A stretch of DNA of 30,562 nt from contig DLAF01000021.1 of assembly GCA_002492725.1 (NCBI GenBank), positions 98,103 to 128,664 on the forward strand. Reading direction: 5' to 3'. Origin of the DNA: Lachnospiraceae bacterium UBA7054. Lineage in GTDB: Bacteria; Bacillota; Clostridia; Lachnospirales; Lachnospiraceae. Under the pieces are notes generated by a model, which saw only the letters and a list, made by a program, of their open reading frames with translations, made no database searches and was not told where the DNA came from. Position 1 is the stretch's first letter, and each line of letters begins with the position of its first letter. The translations under genes were made by a program, and so were the position numbers. Shown here one piece after another: positions 1 to 9,663 of this stretch.

Positions 1-1500
1 GCGGCGACGGAAGGCATTACCGGGAATACGGCGTTTTACCCGGTCTACGATGCAAAGACCCGTTCTTATACGGTGAAGTTTATGGACGGCAGCACTGTGC
101 TGGATGAGCAGACGGTAGAGTACGGCGGCGATGCCACGGTGCCAAAAACGCCCACCCGCCCGGAGGAGGATTGGGGAAACTGGAGATTTACCGGGTGGAG
201 AGGCAGCTACACGAAGATTACAAAGGACGAAGTAATCCGGGCAGAGTTTGAGCAGGTGTTTCATGTGTATGAGGTAATCTTCTACGACGCGGATAACATT
301 ATTCTGAGCAGGCAGACAGTACGGCATGGCATGGGGGCAGAAGCGCCCAAAGCGCCCGTCATGGAGCCAACGGAAAAGGAATGTTATGTTTTTGTGGGCT
401 GGGACGACGATATCAGCCGTATAACGGGGAAATCCCACTTCCACCCGGTGTATGAAACCAAACCCCGCACCTATACCGTAACTTTTATGAATGGAGATGT
501 TTCCTGCGATGTGCAGAAAGTGGCATATGGTTTAGCTGCGGTTGCCCCGGCTGATCCCGTAAAGGAGGAGGACGAAACCTATACCTACAGATTCGTTGGC
601 TGGGACAAGGATTACAGTTATATCACGGGCGACCTTACTGTACATGCGGTGTTTGAGCGGGTTGTCAAGCCCAAAGACGACCCGGACAAAGATAAGCCGG
701 ATGAAGGCGGGCAGGATAAGGATAAAGACAAAGATAAGGATAAAGATAAGCCCAAAGACGATGACTCCGATGGGGAAAAGCCGGGGGACGGTGACGGAGA
801 CGGCGGACAGCAGCCGGGAGGCGAAACAGGCACAGAAGGCGGGCAGCCGGAAGGGGACCACGCAGGAGATGCCGGGGAGAAGAACGGTGACCCGGCGCCG
901 GAAACCATTGCCGAAAAGACAATACTGCGCCAGGAGGCGCTGCCTGAGTTGACAGACGGGAAGAAGCCTGCATTTCCGATACCGGAGATTCCAGATCTAT
1001 TCGTGCAGCCGGAAGAAAAAAGAGGACAGACAGAAAAAATGGAAGAACAGGAGATGGTGCAGACAGCAGAATCGAAAGAGACAGAAGGTACGCACCGGCA
1101 GATACATGGCTGGCTGTGGCTTTTGCTGCTGCTTGGAGCCGGGACAGGCGCATGGGGCATCTGGCTTTGGATGGCAGACAACACTGAAAGGACGATATGC
1201 GGGACAGTCATGGACGAGGACGGAAATGTTATGAGCGGCGTAAACGTGACCCTGACGGGAGAGGAAGGGAAACCTGTGGAGACGCAGACAGATGAGGATG
1301 GACAATATCTGTTTGAGAATCTGAAAAAGGACAGCTACCGCCTGTGTTTCCACTATATAGATGCGACGGGACTGCTCTTACTGGATATCCATATGGAGAG
1401 ACGCGACCGCAAAAAAGTATTTTCCATTCTGAAATCCGCTGTCAATGTGGTAGAAACCAAGCGGAGCGGAGGAAGATACCAGATAGATGTAACGGTCTGA
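1..1500 (+). CDS. Surface protein with InlB-type repeats, 5'-truncated by the window
   Basis: The reading frame is open from base 1, so the true start lies upstream. The first in-frame ATG at 73 falls inside a repeat and is not the start. The visible 499 residues hold about three ~65-residue InlB/Flg_new-type repeats with recurring 'YTVxF', 'FVGWD' and 'ITGD/ITGK' motifs (bases 60-660). Next come a Lys/Asp- and then Gly/Glu-rich linker (about 660-900), a hydrophobic segment starting near 1111 (GWLWLLLLLGAG), and a C-terminal ~110-residue domain like the carboxypeptidase-regulatory/CNA-B Ig-like folds ('GTVMDEDGNVMSGVNVTL', 'TDEDGQYLFENL'). Repeat domains of this kind usually sit outside the cell in adhesins. 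No LPXTG motif is visible. The odd point is a whole Ig-like domain after the membrane segment. The gene probably ends the conjugation operon to its left. Family assignment is good; function and topology are inferred. Confidence 0.75.
   Translation, partial: AATEGITGNTAFYPVYDAKTRSYTVKFMDGSTVLDEQTVEYGGDATVPKTPTRPEEDWGNWRFTGWRGSYTKITKDEVIRAEFEQVFHVYEVIFYDADNIILSRQTVRHGMGAEAPKAPVMEPTEKECYVFVGWDDDISRITGKSHFHPVYETKPRTYTVTFMNGDVSCDVQKVAYGLAAVAPADPVKEEDETYTYRFVGWDKDYSYITGDLTVHAVFERVVKPKDDPDKDKPDEGGQDKDKDKDKDKDKPKDDDSDGEKPGDGDGDGGQQPGGETGTEGGQPEGDHAGDAGEKNGDPAPETIAEKTILRQEALPELTDGKKPAFPIPEIPDLFVQPEEKRGQTEKMEEQEMVQTAESKETEGTHRQIHGWLWLLLLLGAGTGAWGIWLWMADNTERTICGTVMDEDGNVMSGVNVTLTGEEGKPVETQTDEDGQYLFENLKKDSYRLCFHYIDATGLLLLDIHMERRDRKKVFSILKSAVNVVETKRSGGRYQIDVTV
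715..750 (+). repeat. Hexanucleotide GATAAR tandem repeat inside the surface protein
   Basis: About six consecutive hexamers of the type GATAAG, GATAAA or GACAAA encode a run of Asp-Lys dipeptides in the linker. The unit is six bases, so gain or loss of units would keep the frame and change only linker length. Confidence 0.6.
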
Positions 1501-1560
1501 CAGAAAGGTGCAGGAGGGCACGGTGACAGGGCATATAGAAGGAGGATAGCAGCGAAAACG

Positions 1561-1583
1561 GCGGCGGGGATATGACCCGCCGC
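1561..1583 (+). promoter_or_regulatory. GC-rich hairpin just upstream of the helicase ribosome site
   Basis: GCGGCGGG (1561-1568) and CCCGCCGC (1576-1583) form a perfect 8-bp stem with a 7-nt loop, followed by TTTAT and then the ribosome site AGGAGGAG at 1590-1597. The loop contains an in-frame ATG (1572) that would add 11 residues to the helicase; it has no ribosome site of its own. The hairpin could be a weak terminator or attenuator between the surface gene and the helicase, or could shape translation initiation. Function is not known. Confidence 0.4.
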
Positions 1584-1604
1584 TTTATCAGGAGGAGATT
1601 TGCG

Positions 1605-4600
1605 ATGACAAGATATGAGGAGATTTCCCTTCTGGCAGAGGATACCGCCAGGAGGATTGTAAAAAACGGGCGGGAATGGACACAGTATCTGGATACGGCA
1701 GCCAGACTCTACAAATATCCTTTCAGCGAGCAGATGCTCATTTATGCCCAGCGTCCGGGTGCGACCGCCTGCGCGTTAATGGAAGACTGGAATGAAAAAA
1801 TGTACTGCTGGGTAAACCGTTATGCCAAGGGCATCGGTCTGCCAGACACAGAGAGCGCAAAGCCAAGGTTAAAATATGTCTTTGACATAGCCGATGTACA
1901 CAGGCTGAGAAATGGGCGCTATCCTTATTTATGGAAAATGCGGGAGGAAGTAAAGGAGCCGGTTCTTGCGCGGCTGGAAGGTATTTACGGCGTCACAGAC
2001 ATAAACAAGCCTTTTGAGGAGCGGATCGTGGAGATCGCTGGGCGTATTGCGAGAGAAACTTATGAAGATATCCTGCCCCAGATCGGCTATGTGACAGATG
2101 GAAGTTATCTGGAGGGACTGGATGAGATGAATCTGGGTGTGCGGCTGCGGGAAACGCTTGCATCAAGCATTGCCTATACCGTCTTATCACGCTGCGGGGC
2201 GGACAGGAAAAGGTGGCGGCAAGAACTGGATTTTGACCATATAAATGAGTTCAATACCGTACAGACCCTGTCCATTCTCGGTAACGCCACCACAGAGATT
2301 TGCAGACCGCTCCTCATAGAGATCAAACACGCGATCCGGGATTATGAGAGACAGAACGTGCGAAAACGCGGGGAGAGGGGAAGTACCGAAAAAAGTATTA
2401 TAAACCATCAACAAAATGTCGAAAAAGGGATTGCAAACGGGCAGAGAGAGGACTATAATACTGTAAAGCGTGAAAGCGAGACGAAGAGACAGGAAACAAT
2501 TCAAACGGAAACGGATCAAGAAAAGGAGGGGAAGGCATATGAATCTGACATACGAGAGGAACGGGGATTATCTGATACCGAACCTGTTACCCAACAGGGA
2601 GCCGGAGGAGGAACTGACCAGATTCGGGCTGATGCGGAAAAGCTTTCTGAAGGAACACCGGGGCGGGATTTATCAGGGCATGATACTGACGGGAGAGCTG
2701 AAGGCACACTGTCTGGAGGTGCAGAGGCAGGCAGAGGAGCGGATGGACTTTCTGACAGAGCAGATGGCGAAAACGCAGGGCGTGACGGAGGAGATGAAAG
2801 CGTCCGACCAGATGAAGTGGGTGGGGATGATGAACAACATCCGGCACTCGGCGGAGGAGATCGTGCGGGAGGAACTGATCTACGCATAGACAGCGCGGCA
2901 CAACAGAATAAGGAAACGGATAAGCCGGATATTGATCCTGACAGTATGGGAGATTCATTATCCGGCTTTTCTGCGCCCAAAGTGATCTATGAACAGCTCA
3001 GCCTGTTCCCGACACTGGAGGAACAGATTGGCACGATTGCGGCGTCGCAGGCAGGAGAGAAATATACCATACCTGCCGCTTTTTCCCTGCCGGAAGAACA
3101 ACTTAAAGAAATCCTGCGCACAGGGGGCGGGCGAGATGACAGCAGGAGCCGCATTTATGCCAAGTACCAGCAGGGGACAACCCCTGAGGAGATGGCGGAG
3201 TTTCTGAAAAACGAATATGAGACCAGCGGAAAAGGTTTCGATTTTGATGGGCATCCTGTTTCCGTTTGGTTCAGTGAAACAGGTATGCGCATCGGTTACG
3301 GCATGTCCGCAAGGGAAAACCCGGTTGCGGTGATGGGCTGGCAGGAGATAGAGGGCATCATCCGCTCTATGGTGGAGGATGGCGCTTATATGAGCGCAAA
3401 TGAAGTGTTCCTTATAGATACAATAGAGCGGCGAAGGGTTTCTGATGACCTTTTCCGCTTTTTCCGTGACGGCATTGAAAAAATCCCGCAGCGTATACCG
3501 ATCAAAGGCAGTGACCATCCGGAGAGCATGGAAAACCTCTGTGAACTTCTATCCACGCAGGAAGGACGCGATATTGTCACAGAAGAACTTTCCAGAGCGA
3601 AAGAACAGATTGACGCGGGGGAAATGCGCGTCAGATGGCGGTATGTGAAGCGCCCGGAACGTCTGCTTGCAGAGATCGCGGATTTAAGTGTGGAGAAAAT
3701 AAAATATCCGGCTTGGAATCATGTGGAAGTCCGGCAGGTGGATTTTATCACACAGGATGAGATCGATGCCCGTCTGACGGGCGAAAGTCATGTTCATTGT
3801 GGACATTTCCGTATCTATGAGTATTTTATGGAGGGGCATGACAAAAAGGAGAATATCGCTTTTCTGAAAAAGGAGTTTGGCACAGGCGGCGGCTCCGCCG
3901 CTCTGCCGGGGACTGACCACAGTTGGGACGATTATGATTTTAAGGGCATCCGTCTTAGAAAGGGCGATATTATGAAGCCGTATGCAGAAGTGCTTTTGAA
4001 CTGGAAAGTAGTGGAAAAGCGCATCAGCGAACTGATCAAAGCGGATAAATACCTCACGGCAGAAGGAAAGGAAGCCTATGCGCAGTATAAAAAGGAGCAG
4101 GCGGAGGAAGCCCGGCGTCTGGAATGGGACAGGCTGAATCATAGTACCTGTGTGGAGTGCAGGAAGGCAATAGAAAAGGCAGTTTTGGAAGAGTCTGACG
4201 GCGGGTGGCTTTCGGAAGAGACGGCAGGGGACATCATTAAGGAATACGGCATTGACCGTGTGCGCTATGTGCTTTCCCATACCGTGGCGCACCATGCGCA
4301 GGATGAGGGTATTTCTGACAAAAACAAGGAATGGGCAAAAGAGATCGCGATTGGCTCCCTGTGGCAAAACCATGATCTTCTTGCAGGGTGCAGCCTTCTG
4401 TTACTGAATGTTTTCATCGACCAGACAAGGCGGTACATGGAGCATAAAAGTGAAAAAGCATTTACTGCAGAGCCGGATTACAGGGTTGGGGATAACGTAA
4501 CCATTGAGGGGACGATGTTTTCTATTGAGAGTATATCCGACAGTGAGGTGCAGATGCTTGACCCGACACTCCATTATCCGATCAGCCGGGTAGAAAGCAG

Positions 4601-7600
4601 GGAGAATTTTGAACGTCTGTTAGCGGAGGAATCCCGTCGCATGGAGGAGGAACTGAATAAAAAAGCGCTGGAGAAAGCAGCGCAGATCGCCCTGTCAGAT
4701 GCCGCCGACTTCCGGATAACCGATGACGCACCGGGCGTCGGGAGCGTGAAGGAGAAATACTATCGGAATGTGGAGGCAATCTCTACGTTAGAGAGAATTG
4801 AGCGGGAAAACCGCATTGCCACACCGGAGGAACAAAAGATATTATCGCGGTATGTGGGCTGGGGCGGTCTTGCCGATGTCTTTGATGAAAATAAAACTGC
4901 ATGGAAGGCGGAAAACCATGATCTGCGGAGCCGCCTTTCCCCGCAGGAGTATATTTCGGCACGGGAAAGCACCTTAAACGCCCATTACACAAGCCCCGTG
5001 ATCATCCGAAACATCTATGAGACACTGGAGCGGATGGGTTTTGAGAAGGGAAACATTCTGGAACCGGCGATGGGCACCGGGAACTTTTTCGGCTGCCTGC
5101 CGGAGAAGATGCGGGACAGCAGGCTGTACGGCGTGGAACTGGACGGCGTCACGGGCAGGATTGCGAGGCAGCTTTATCCGAAAGCAGATATAAAGATTTG
5201 CGGTTTTGAAAAGACGGATTACCCGGACGATTTCTTTGACGCAGCGGTAGGCAACGTGCCCTTTGGACAGTACAAGGTTGTGGATAAAAAGTATGACAGG
5301 CATAACTTTTTGATCCATGACTATTTTTTTGCAAAGGCGTTAGACAAGGTGCGTCCGGGCGGCGTGATCGCTTTTGTCACGAGCAAGGGCACGATGGACA
5401 AGAAAAATCCCGGAGTGAGGAAATATCTGGCACAGAGAGCGGAACTTTTAGGGGCGGTCAGACTCCCTAACACGGCGTTTTCCAATGCGGGGACGGAAGT
5501 CACATCTGATATCCTCTTCCTGAAGAAACGTGACAGGGTAATGGAGATAGAGCCGGATTGGGTATATCTGTCTGAAAACGCGGACGGCATCACCCTGAAT
5601 GATTATTTCGTGCAGCACCCGGAGATGGTTGTGGGCAGGATGGAGATGGTTTCTGGACCCTATGGCATGGAAAGCGCCTGTATGCCCGACACCACAAGAC
5701 CCTTTGGGGAGCAGCTGCGGGAGGCGCTCAGCCTTATTGACGGACAGATCGAAGCTGCGGAACTGGATGAACTGACGGAGGAGATGGCGGATGATGTGAT
5801 CCCGGCAGACCCGGATGTGAAGAACTACAGCTATACCCTTGTGGATGGCAAGGTGTACTATAGGGAAAATTCCGTTATGAGGTCTGTGGATCTGTCTGCT
5901 CCCATGCAGGAGCGCATCAAGGGCATGGTCGGCATAAGGGACTGCACGCTGGAACTGATCCGCCTGCAGCTTGCGGAGTACCCGGACAGCGCCATCAGGG
6001 AAAAGCAGGCACAGTTAAATAAGCTGTATGACGGTTTCGCTAAGAAGTATGGACTTATCAATTCGCAGACCAACAAAAGGGCATTTAACCTGGACAGCGG
6101 TTACTGTCTTTTGTGTTCTCTGGAAAAGCTGGACGAAGAGGGCAGGTTTGTCAGCAAGGCGGATATGTTCACGAAACGGACGATCAAGAAGGCACAGGTC
6201 GTCACCAGCGTGGATACGGCAAGCGAGGCGCTGGCAGTATCCTTGTCGGAAAAAGCAGGGGTGGACCTTGCCTATATGTCGCAGCTTGCAGGTAAAAGTG
6301 TGGAGGAGATCACAAAAGAACTTGCAGGGGTAATTTTCCAGGACCCTGTTACGGAAAAGTGGGTGACGGCTGACGAATATTTAAGCGGCAACGTCCGTGA
6401 AAAGTTGGAAACGGCAAAGGTTTATGCCGAGAACCGCCATGAGTATGCCGTAAACGTACAGGCGCTCACACAGGTGCAGCCGAAGGAACTGGACGCCTCC
6501 GAGATTGAGGTTCGCATCGGCGCAACATGGATCGAGCCGGGGTATATCGAGGATTTCATGCGCGATACGTTTGAGACGCCGCCGTATTTATTTGACCGGA
6601 ACATGATAGGCATACAGTTTTCAAAAGTGACGGGGCAATGGAATGTCAAAGGGAAAAATGCGGACAGCGGCAATGCCCTTGTCAATGCAACCTACGGCAC
6701 AGGCAGGAGGAACGCCTACACGATTCTGGAAGATTCGCTGAACTTAAAAGACAGCCGGGTATATGACATAATTATGGAGGGCGGCAAGGAGAAGCGCGTA
6801 CTGAATAAAAAGGAAACCACTCTGGCGGCGCAGAAACAGGACGCGATCCGGGAAGCCTTTAGGGACTGGATATTCCGGGAACCGAAAAGGCGGCAGGATC
6901 TGGTGGCAAAGTACAATGAGCTGTTTAATTCCACCAGACCGAGAGAGTATGACGGTTCCCATCTGACATTCCCCGGCATGAACCCGGAAATTGAAATGAT
7001 GCCCCACCAGAAAAACGCAGTGGCGCATGTCCTGTACGGCGACAATGTCCTCCTTGCCCACTGTGTCGGCGCAGGCAAAACCTTTGAGATGACAGCGGCG
7101 GCGATGGAAAGTAAACGTCTGGGCTTATGCCAGAAAAGCCTGTTTGTCGTGCCAAACCATTTGACGGAACAGTGGGCAAGTGACTTCCTGCGGCTATATC
7201 CCGGCGCGAATATCCTTGCGGCAACGAAAAAGGATTTTGAGCCTGCGAACAGGAAGAAATTCTGCTCCCGGATATCCACAGGGGACTACGATGCGGTCAT
7301 CATCGGTCACAGCCAGTTTGAAAAGGTGCCGCTGTCACAGGAGAGGCAGGCGGCGGTCATCGAGCGGCAGATAGAGGAGATTACGCTGGCTATCCGGGAG
7401 GCAAAGGCTGAAAAAGGGGAGCGCTACACAATCAAACAGATGGAGAAATCAAAAAAAGCGCTGCTGGTAAGGCTTGAGAAACTCAATGACACCACAAGGA
7501 AAGATGATGTCGTGACCTTTGAGCAGTTAGGCGTGGACAGGCTCTTCGTGGATGAGAGCCATAGTTACAAAAATCTCTTTTTATATACGAAAATGCGTAA

Positions 7601-9635
7601 TGTTGCGGGCATCGCCCAGACGGAGGCACAGAAGTCATCGGATATGTTTGCCAAGTGCCAGTATCTCGATGAACTGACAGGCGGCAAAGGCATTACCTTT
7701 GCGACGGGTACGCCGATTTCCAACAGTATGACAGAACTTTACACCAATATGCGTTATCTCCAGTATAATACGTTACAACGTTTAGGGCTTGGGCAGTTTG
7801 ACAGTTGGGCATCCACTTTCGGGGAGACGGTGACAAGTATAGAACTAGCCCCGGAAGGGACGGGCTACCGGGCAAAGACCAGATTTGCAAAGTTCTTCAA
7901 TCTGCCGGAGTTGATTGCTTTGTTTAAGGAATGTGCGGATATCCAGACGGCAGACATGCTAAACCTGCCTGTGCCGGAAGCTGTCTACGAAAATGTGGTG
8001 TTAAAGCCGAGCAAGTACCAGCAGGATATGGTGGCATCCCTGGCAGACAGGGCGGAGGCGGTCAGAAACGGGAAAGTGGATGCCACCGTTGACAACATGC
8101 TCCGGATCACCAGCGACGGAAGGAAATTAGCCTTAGACCAGAGACTGTTCAATCCCATGCTCCCCGATGATGAAAACTCTAAGGTAAACACTTGCGTCAA
8201 CAGGATATATGAAATATGGGAACGGACAAAGGAAAAGAGACTGGCGCAGCTTATTTTCTGCGACCTCTCCACGCCGAAGGTGGTAAGGAAAACAGAGGTT
8301 AGCATTGACGGAAAAAAAGAAGAAGCAGAGATTTTGGATGACGTTTACCATGATATTAAAAGAAAACTGATGGCAAAAGGCGTCCCGGAAGAGGAGATTG
8401 CCTTTATCCATGAAGCCACTACGGAGACAAAAAAAGCGGAACTGTTCGGCAGAGTGAGAAGCGGGCGGGTCCGTTTTTTGATGGGCTCGACTGCAAAGAT
8501 GGGCGCAGGAACCAACGTGCAGGACAGACTGGTCGCACTGCATCATTTGGATGTACCCTGGCGTCCTGCGGATATCGAACAGCAGGAAGGACGGATTTTA
8601 AGACAGGGCAACCTTAACCCGAAAGTCTGGATACTCCGGTATGTGACAGAAGGGACCTTCGACAGCTATTCCTGGCAGGTCATTGAAAACAAGCAGAGAT
8701 TTATTTCCCAGATTATAACGAGCAAATCCCCGGTACGCTCCTGTGAGGATATAGACGAGGCGACATTGTCTTATGCAGAGGTAAAAGCCCTTGCTACCGG
8801 AAACCCGTATATCAAAGAGAAGATGGAGTTAGATATTGAAGTATCCAAGCTGAAACTGTTGAAAGCCGGGCATGACAGCCAGAGATACCGTCTGGAGGAC
8901 AATATTATGACGAATTATCCCCGTAAGATTGCCCTTCTGAAAGAGCATATATACGGTCTGGAGACAGACAGGCAGACAGCAGAGAAAAATCTTCCAACGG
9001 ACAGAAAGTCCGTTTTAGACAATGAGCAGTTTCTTATGGAAGTAGGAGACAGGCGCTATACAGATAAAAAGGAGGCGGGAGCAGCGATCATAGAGATGTG
9101 CAAAGGAGTCAAAACTTTTAATTCCTCTGTGCCGATAGGCGAATATGCGGGCTTTCGGATGGAGGTAGCTTTTGACCTTCTAAACAATCAGTTTGTGATG
9201 AATCTGAAAGGACAGCTCTCCCATAACCTTGCAATCGGTCCAGATCCGCTTGGAAATATCACCCGGATCAACCATACACTGGAATCGCTGGGGAAAAAAC
9301 TGGCAGAGGACAGGATCAGGCTTAAGGATGTGGAGCGCCAGATCGAGAACGCCAAAGTGGAAGTGGCGAAACCATTTCCCAAAGAGACAGAACTGGCAGA
9401 GAAGTTAGAGCGTCTGGCAGAGTTGAATGCCCTGCTTAACATGGACGAAAAGGGAGATGAGGGGATTGCTATGGATGATGGGGCAGAGGAGCAGCTTACA
9501 GAGGACATGCCTGCGGCAGACAAGTCCGCACAGAGACCCTCACTGCGGGAAAAGATGGAAACCTACAGAGCGCAGTCCATTGGTGAAGGGCGACAGGAGG
9601 ACCTTGTGGGAAGGAGGGAAGAGGCAGTCCTATAA
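1605..9635 (+). CDS. Giant ICE N6-DNA methyltransferase / SNF2-type helicase fusion
   Basis: A 2,676-residue protein. The start at 1605 is chosen because AGGAGGAG lies 7 nt upstream. Domains in order: an ArdC/LtrC-like N-terminal region (about residues 1-120); a Gly/Asp/Glu/Arg-rich linker (about 312-428) that is overprinted by tnpV; a central region of several hundred residues I cannot assign; a methyltransferase with motif I EPAMGTGNF near 1153 and an NPPY-like motif NVPF near 1217; then a superfamily-2 helicase with Walker A GAGKT (K1825), DESH box (D1983-H1986), ATGTPISNS (about 2033) and motif VI QQEGRILRQ (about 2326-2334). The C-terminal ~300 residues are charged and probably coiled-coil. 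Proteins of this architecture are common in Clostridia ICEs next to transfer genes. They are thought to act on element DNA, perhaps as anti-restriction methylase and translocase, but the exact role is not established. No frameshift is seen. Confidence 0.9.
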   Translation: MTRYEEISLLAEDTARRIVKNGREWTQYLDTAARLYKYPFSEQMLIYAQRPGATACALMEDWNEKMYCWVNRYAKGIGLPDTESAKPRLKYVFDIADVHRLRNGRYPYLWKMREEVKEPVLARLEGIYGVTDINKPFEERIVEIAGRIARETYEDILPQIGYVTDGSYLEGLDEMNLGVRLRETLASSIAYTVLSRCGADRKRWRQELDFDHINEFNTVQTLSILGNATTEICRPLLIEIKHAIRDYERQNVRKRGERGSTEKSIINHQQNVEKGIANGQREDYNTVKRESETKRQETIQTETDQEKEGKAYESDIREERGLSDTEPVTQQGAGGGTDQIRADAEKLSEGTPGRDLSGHDTDGRAEGTLSGGAEAGRGADGLSDRADGENAGRDGGDESVRPDEVGGDDEQHPALGGGDRAGGTDLRIDSAAQQNKETDKPDIDPDSMGDSLSGFSAPKVIYEQLSLFPTLEEQIGTIAASQAGEKYTIPAAFSLPEEQLKEILRTGGGRDDSRSRIYAKYQQGTTPEEMAEFLKNEYETSGKGFDFDGHPVSVWFSETGMRIGYGMSARENPVAVMGWQEIEGIIRSMVEDGAYMSANEVFLIDTIERRRVSDDLFRFFRDGIEKIPQRIPIKGSDHPESMENLCELLSTQEGRDIVTEELSRAKEQIDAGEMRVRWRYVKRPERLLAEIADLSVEKIKYPAWNHVEVRQVDFITQDEIDARLTGESHVHCGHFRIYEYFMEGHDKKENIAFLKKEFGTGGGSAALPGTDHSWDDYDFKGIRLRKGDIMKPYAEVLLNWKVVEKRISELIKADKYLTAEGKEAYAQYKKEQAEEARRLEWDRLNHSTCVECRKAIEKAVLEESDGGWLSEETAGDIIKEYGIDRVRYVLSHTVAHHAQDEGISDKNKEWAKEIAIGSLWQNHDLLAGCSLLLLNVFIDQTRRYMEHKSEKAFTAEPDYRVGDNVTIEGTMFSIESISDSEVQMLDPTLHYPISRVESRENFERLLAEESRRMEEELNKKALEKAAQIALSDAADFRITDDAPGVGSVKEKYYRNVEAISTLERIERENRIATPEEQKILSRYVGWGGLADVFDENKTAWKAENHDLRSRLSPQEYISARESTLNAHYTSPVIIRNIYETLERMGFEKGNILEPAMGTGNFFGCLPEKMRDSRLYGVELDGVTGRIARQLYPKADIKICGFEKTDYPDDFFDAAVGNVPFGQYKVVDKKYDRHNFLIHDYFFAKALDKVRPGGVIAFVTSKGTMDKKNPGVRKYLAQRAELLGAVRLPNTAFSNAGTEVTSDILFLKKRDRVMEIEPDWVYLSENADGITLNDYFVQHPEMVVGRMEMVSGPYGMESACMPDTTRPFGEQLREALSLIDGQIEAAELDELTEEMADDVIPADPDVKNYSYTLVDGKVYYRENSVMRSVDLSAPMQERIKGMVGIRDCTLELIRLQLAEYPDSAIREKQAQLNKLYDGFAKKYGLINSQTNKRAFNLDSGYCLLCSLEKLDEEGRFVSKADMFTKRTIKKAQVVTSVDTASEALAVSLSEKAGVDLAYMSQLAGKSVEEITKELAGVIFQDPVTEKWVTADEYLSGNVREKLETAKVYAENRHEYAVNVQALTQVQPKELDASEIEVRIGATWIEPGYIEDFMRDTFETPPYLFDRNMIGIQFSKVTGQWNVKGKNADSGNALVNATYGTGRRNAYTILEDSLNLKDSRVYDIIMEGGKEKRVLNKKETTLAAQKQDAIREAFRDWIFREPKRRQDLVAKYNELFNSTRPREYDGSHLTFPGMNPEIEMMPHQKNAVAHVLYGDNVLLAHCVGAGKTFEMTAAAMESKRLGLCQKSLFVVPNHLTEQWASDFLRLYPGANILAATKKDFEPANRKKFCSRISTGDYDAVIIGHSQFEKVPLSQERQAAVIERQIEEITLAIREAKAEKGERYTIKQMEKSKKALLVRLEKLNDTTRKDDVVTFEQLGVDRLFVDESHSYKNLFLYTKMRNVAGIAQTEAQKSSDMFAKCQYLDELTGGKGITFATGTPISNSMTELYTNMRYLQYNTLQRLGLGQFDSWASTFGETVTSIELAPEGTGYRAKTRFAKFFNLPELIALFKECADIQTADMLNLPVPEAVYENVVLKPSKYQQDMVASLADRAEAVRNGKVDATVDNMLRITSDGRKLALDQRLFNPMLPDDENSKVNTCVNRIYEIWERTKEKRLAQLIFCDLSTPKVVRKTEVSIDGKKEEAEILDDVYHDIKRKLMAKGVPEEEIAFIHEATTETKKAELFGRVRSGRVRFLMGSTAKMGAGTNVQDRLVALHHLDVPWRPADIEQQEGRILRQGNLNPKVWILRYVTEGTFDSYSWQVIENKQRFISQIITSKSPVRSCEDIDEATLSYAEVKALATGNPYIKEKMELDIEVSKLKLLKAGHDSQRYRLEDNIMTNYPRKIALLKEHIYGLETDRQTAEKNLPTDRKSVLDNEQFLMEVGDRRYTDKKEAGAAIIEMCKGVKTFNSSVPIGEYAGFRMEVAFDLLNNQFVMNLKGQLSHNLAIGPDPLGNITRINHTLESLGKKLAEDRIRLKDVERQIENAKVEVAKPFPKETELAEKLERLAELNALLNMDEKGDEGIAMDDGAEEQLTEDMPAADKSAQRPSLREKMETYRAQSIGEGRQEDLVGRREEAVL
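2539..2889 (+). CDS. tnpV: Transposon-encoded protein TnpV, nested in the helicase gene in another frame
   Basis: This 116-residue protein is read one frame away from the helicase and lies wholly inside it. It begins 'MNLTYERNGDYLIPNL' and carries 'RFGLMRKSFLKEHR', 'ERMDFLTEQMAK', 'WVGMMNNIRHSAEEIV' and a final ELIYA. I recognise this as the TnpV family named after Tn4451. Full family length and a strong ribosome site (AAGGAGGGG, 2523-2531, 7 nt from the ATG) argue that it is translated. An upstream in-frame ATG at 2470 lacks a good ribosome site. The family's biochemical function is unknown to me; it is usually seen near recombinase and conjugation genes. The helicase residues it overprints form a low-complexity acidic linker, as expected if the TnpV frame is the constrained one. 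High confidence in identity, moderate in expression. Confidence 0.82.
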   Translation: MNLTYERNGDYLIPNLLPNREPEEELTRFGLMRKSFLKEHRGGIYQGMILTGELKAHCLEVQRQAEERMDFLTEQMAKTQGVTEEMKASDQMKWVGMMNNIRHSAEEIVREELIYA

Positions 9636-9663
9636 ATTAAACGATGCAAAGTTTTAGGGAGTA

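Noticed and set aside
532..1353. Several long minus-strand frames opposite the surface protein linker (618-1211, 665-1153, 997-1353)
   Set aside because: They are rich in Ser/Pro/Leu as expected for the antisense of a Lys/Asp/Gly repeat region, have no ribosome sites and match nothing known.
2516..2980. Minus-strand frames opposite the tnpV overlap (2516-2980, 2587-2958)
   Set aside because: Low-complexity mirror of the dual-coding region; no start signals. The nested plus-strand tnpV explains the long open frames.
3684..9523. Many minus-strand and alternate frames across the helicase gene
   Set aside because: All are shadows of one intact gene with clear domain motifs; none has recognisable family features.
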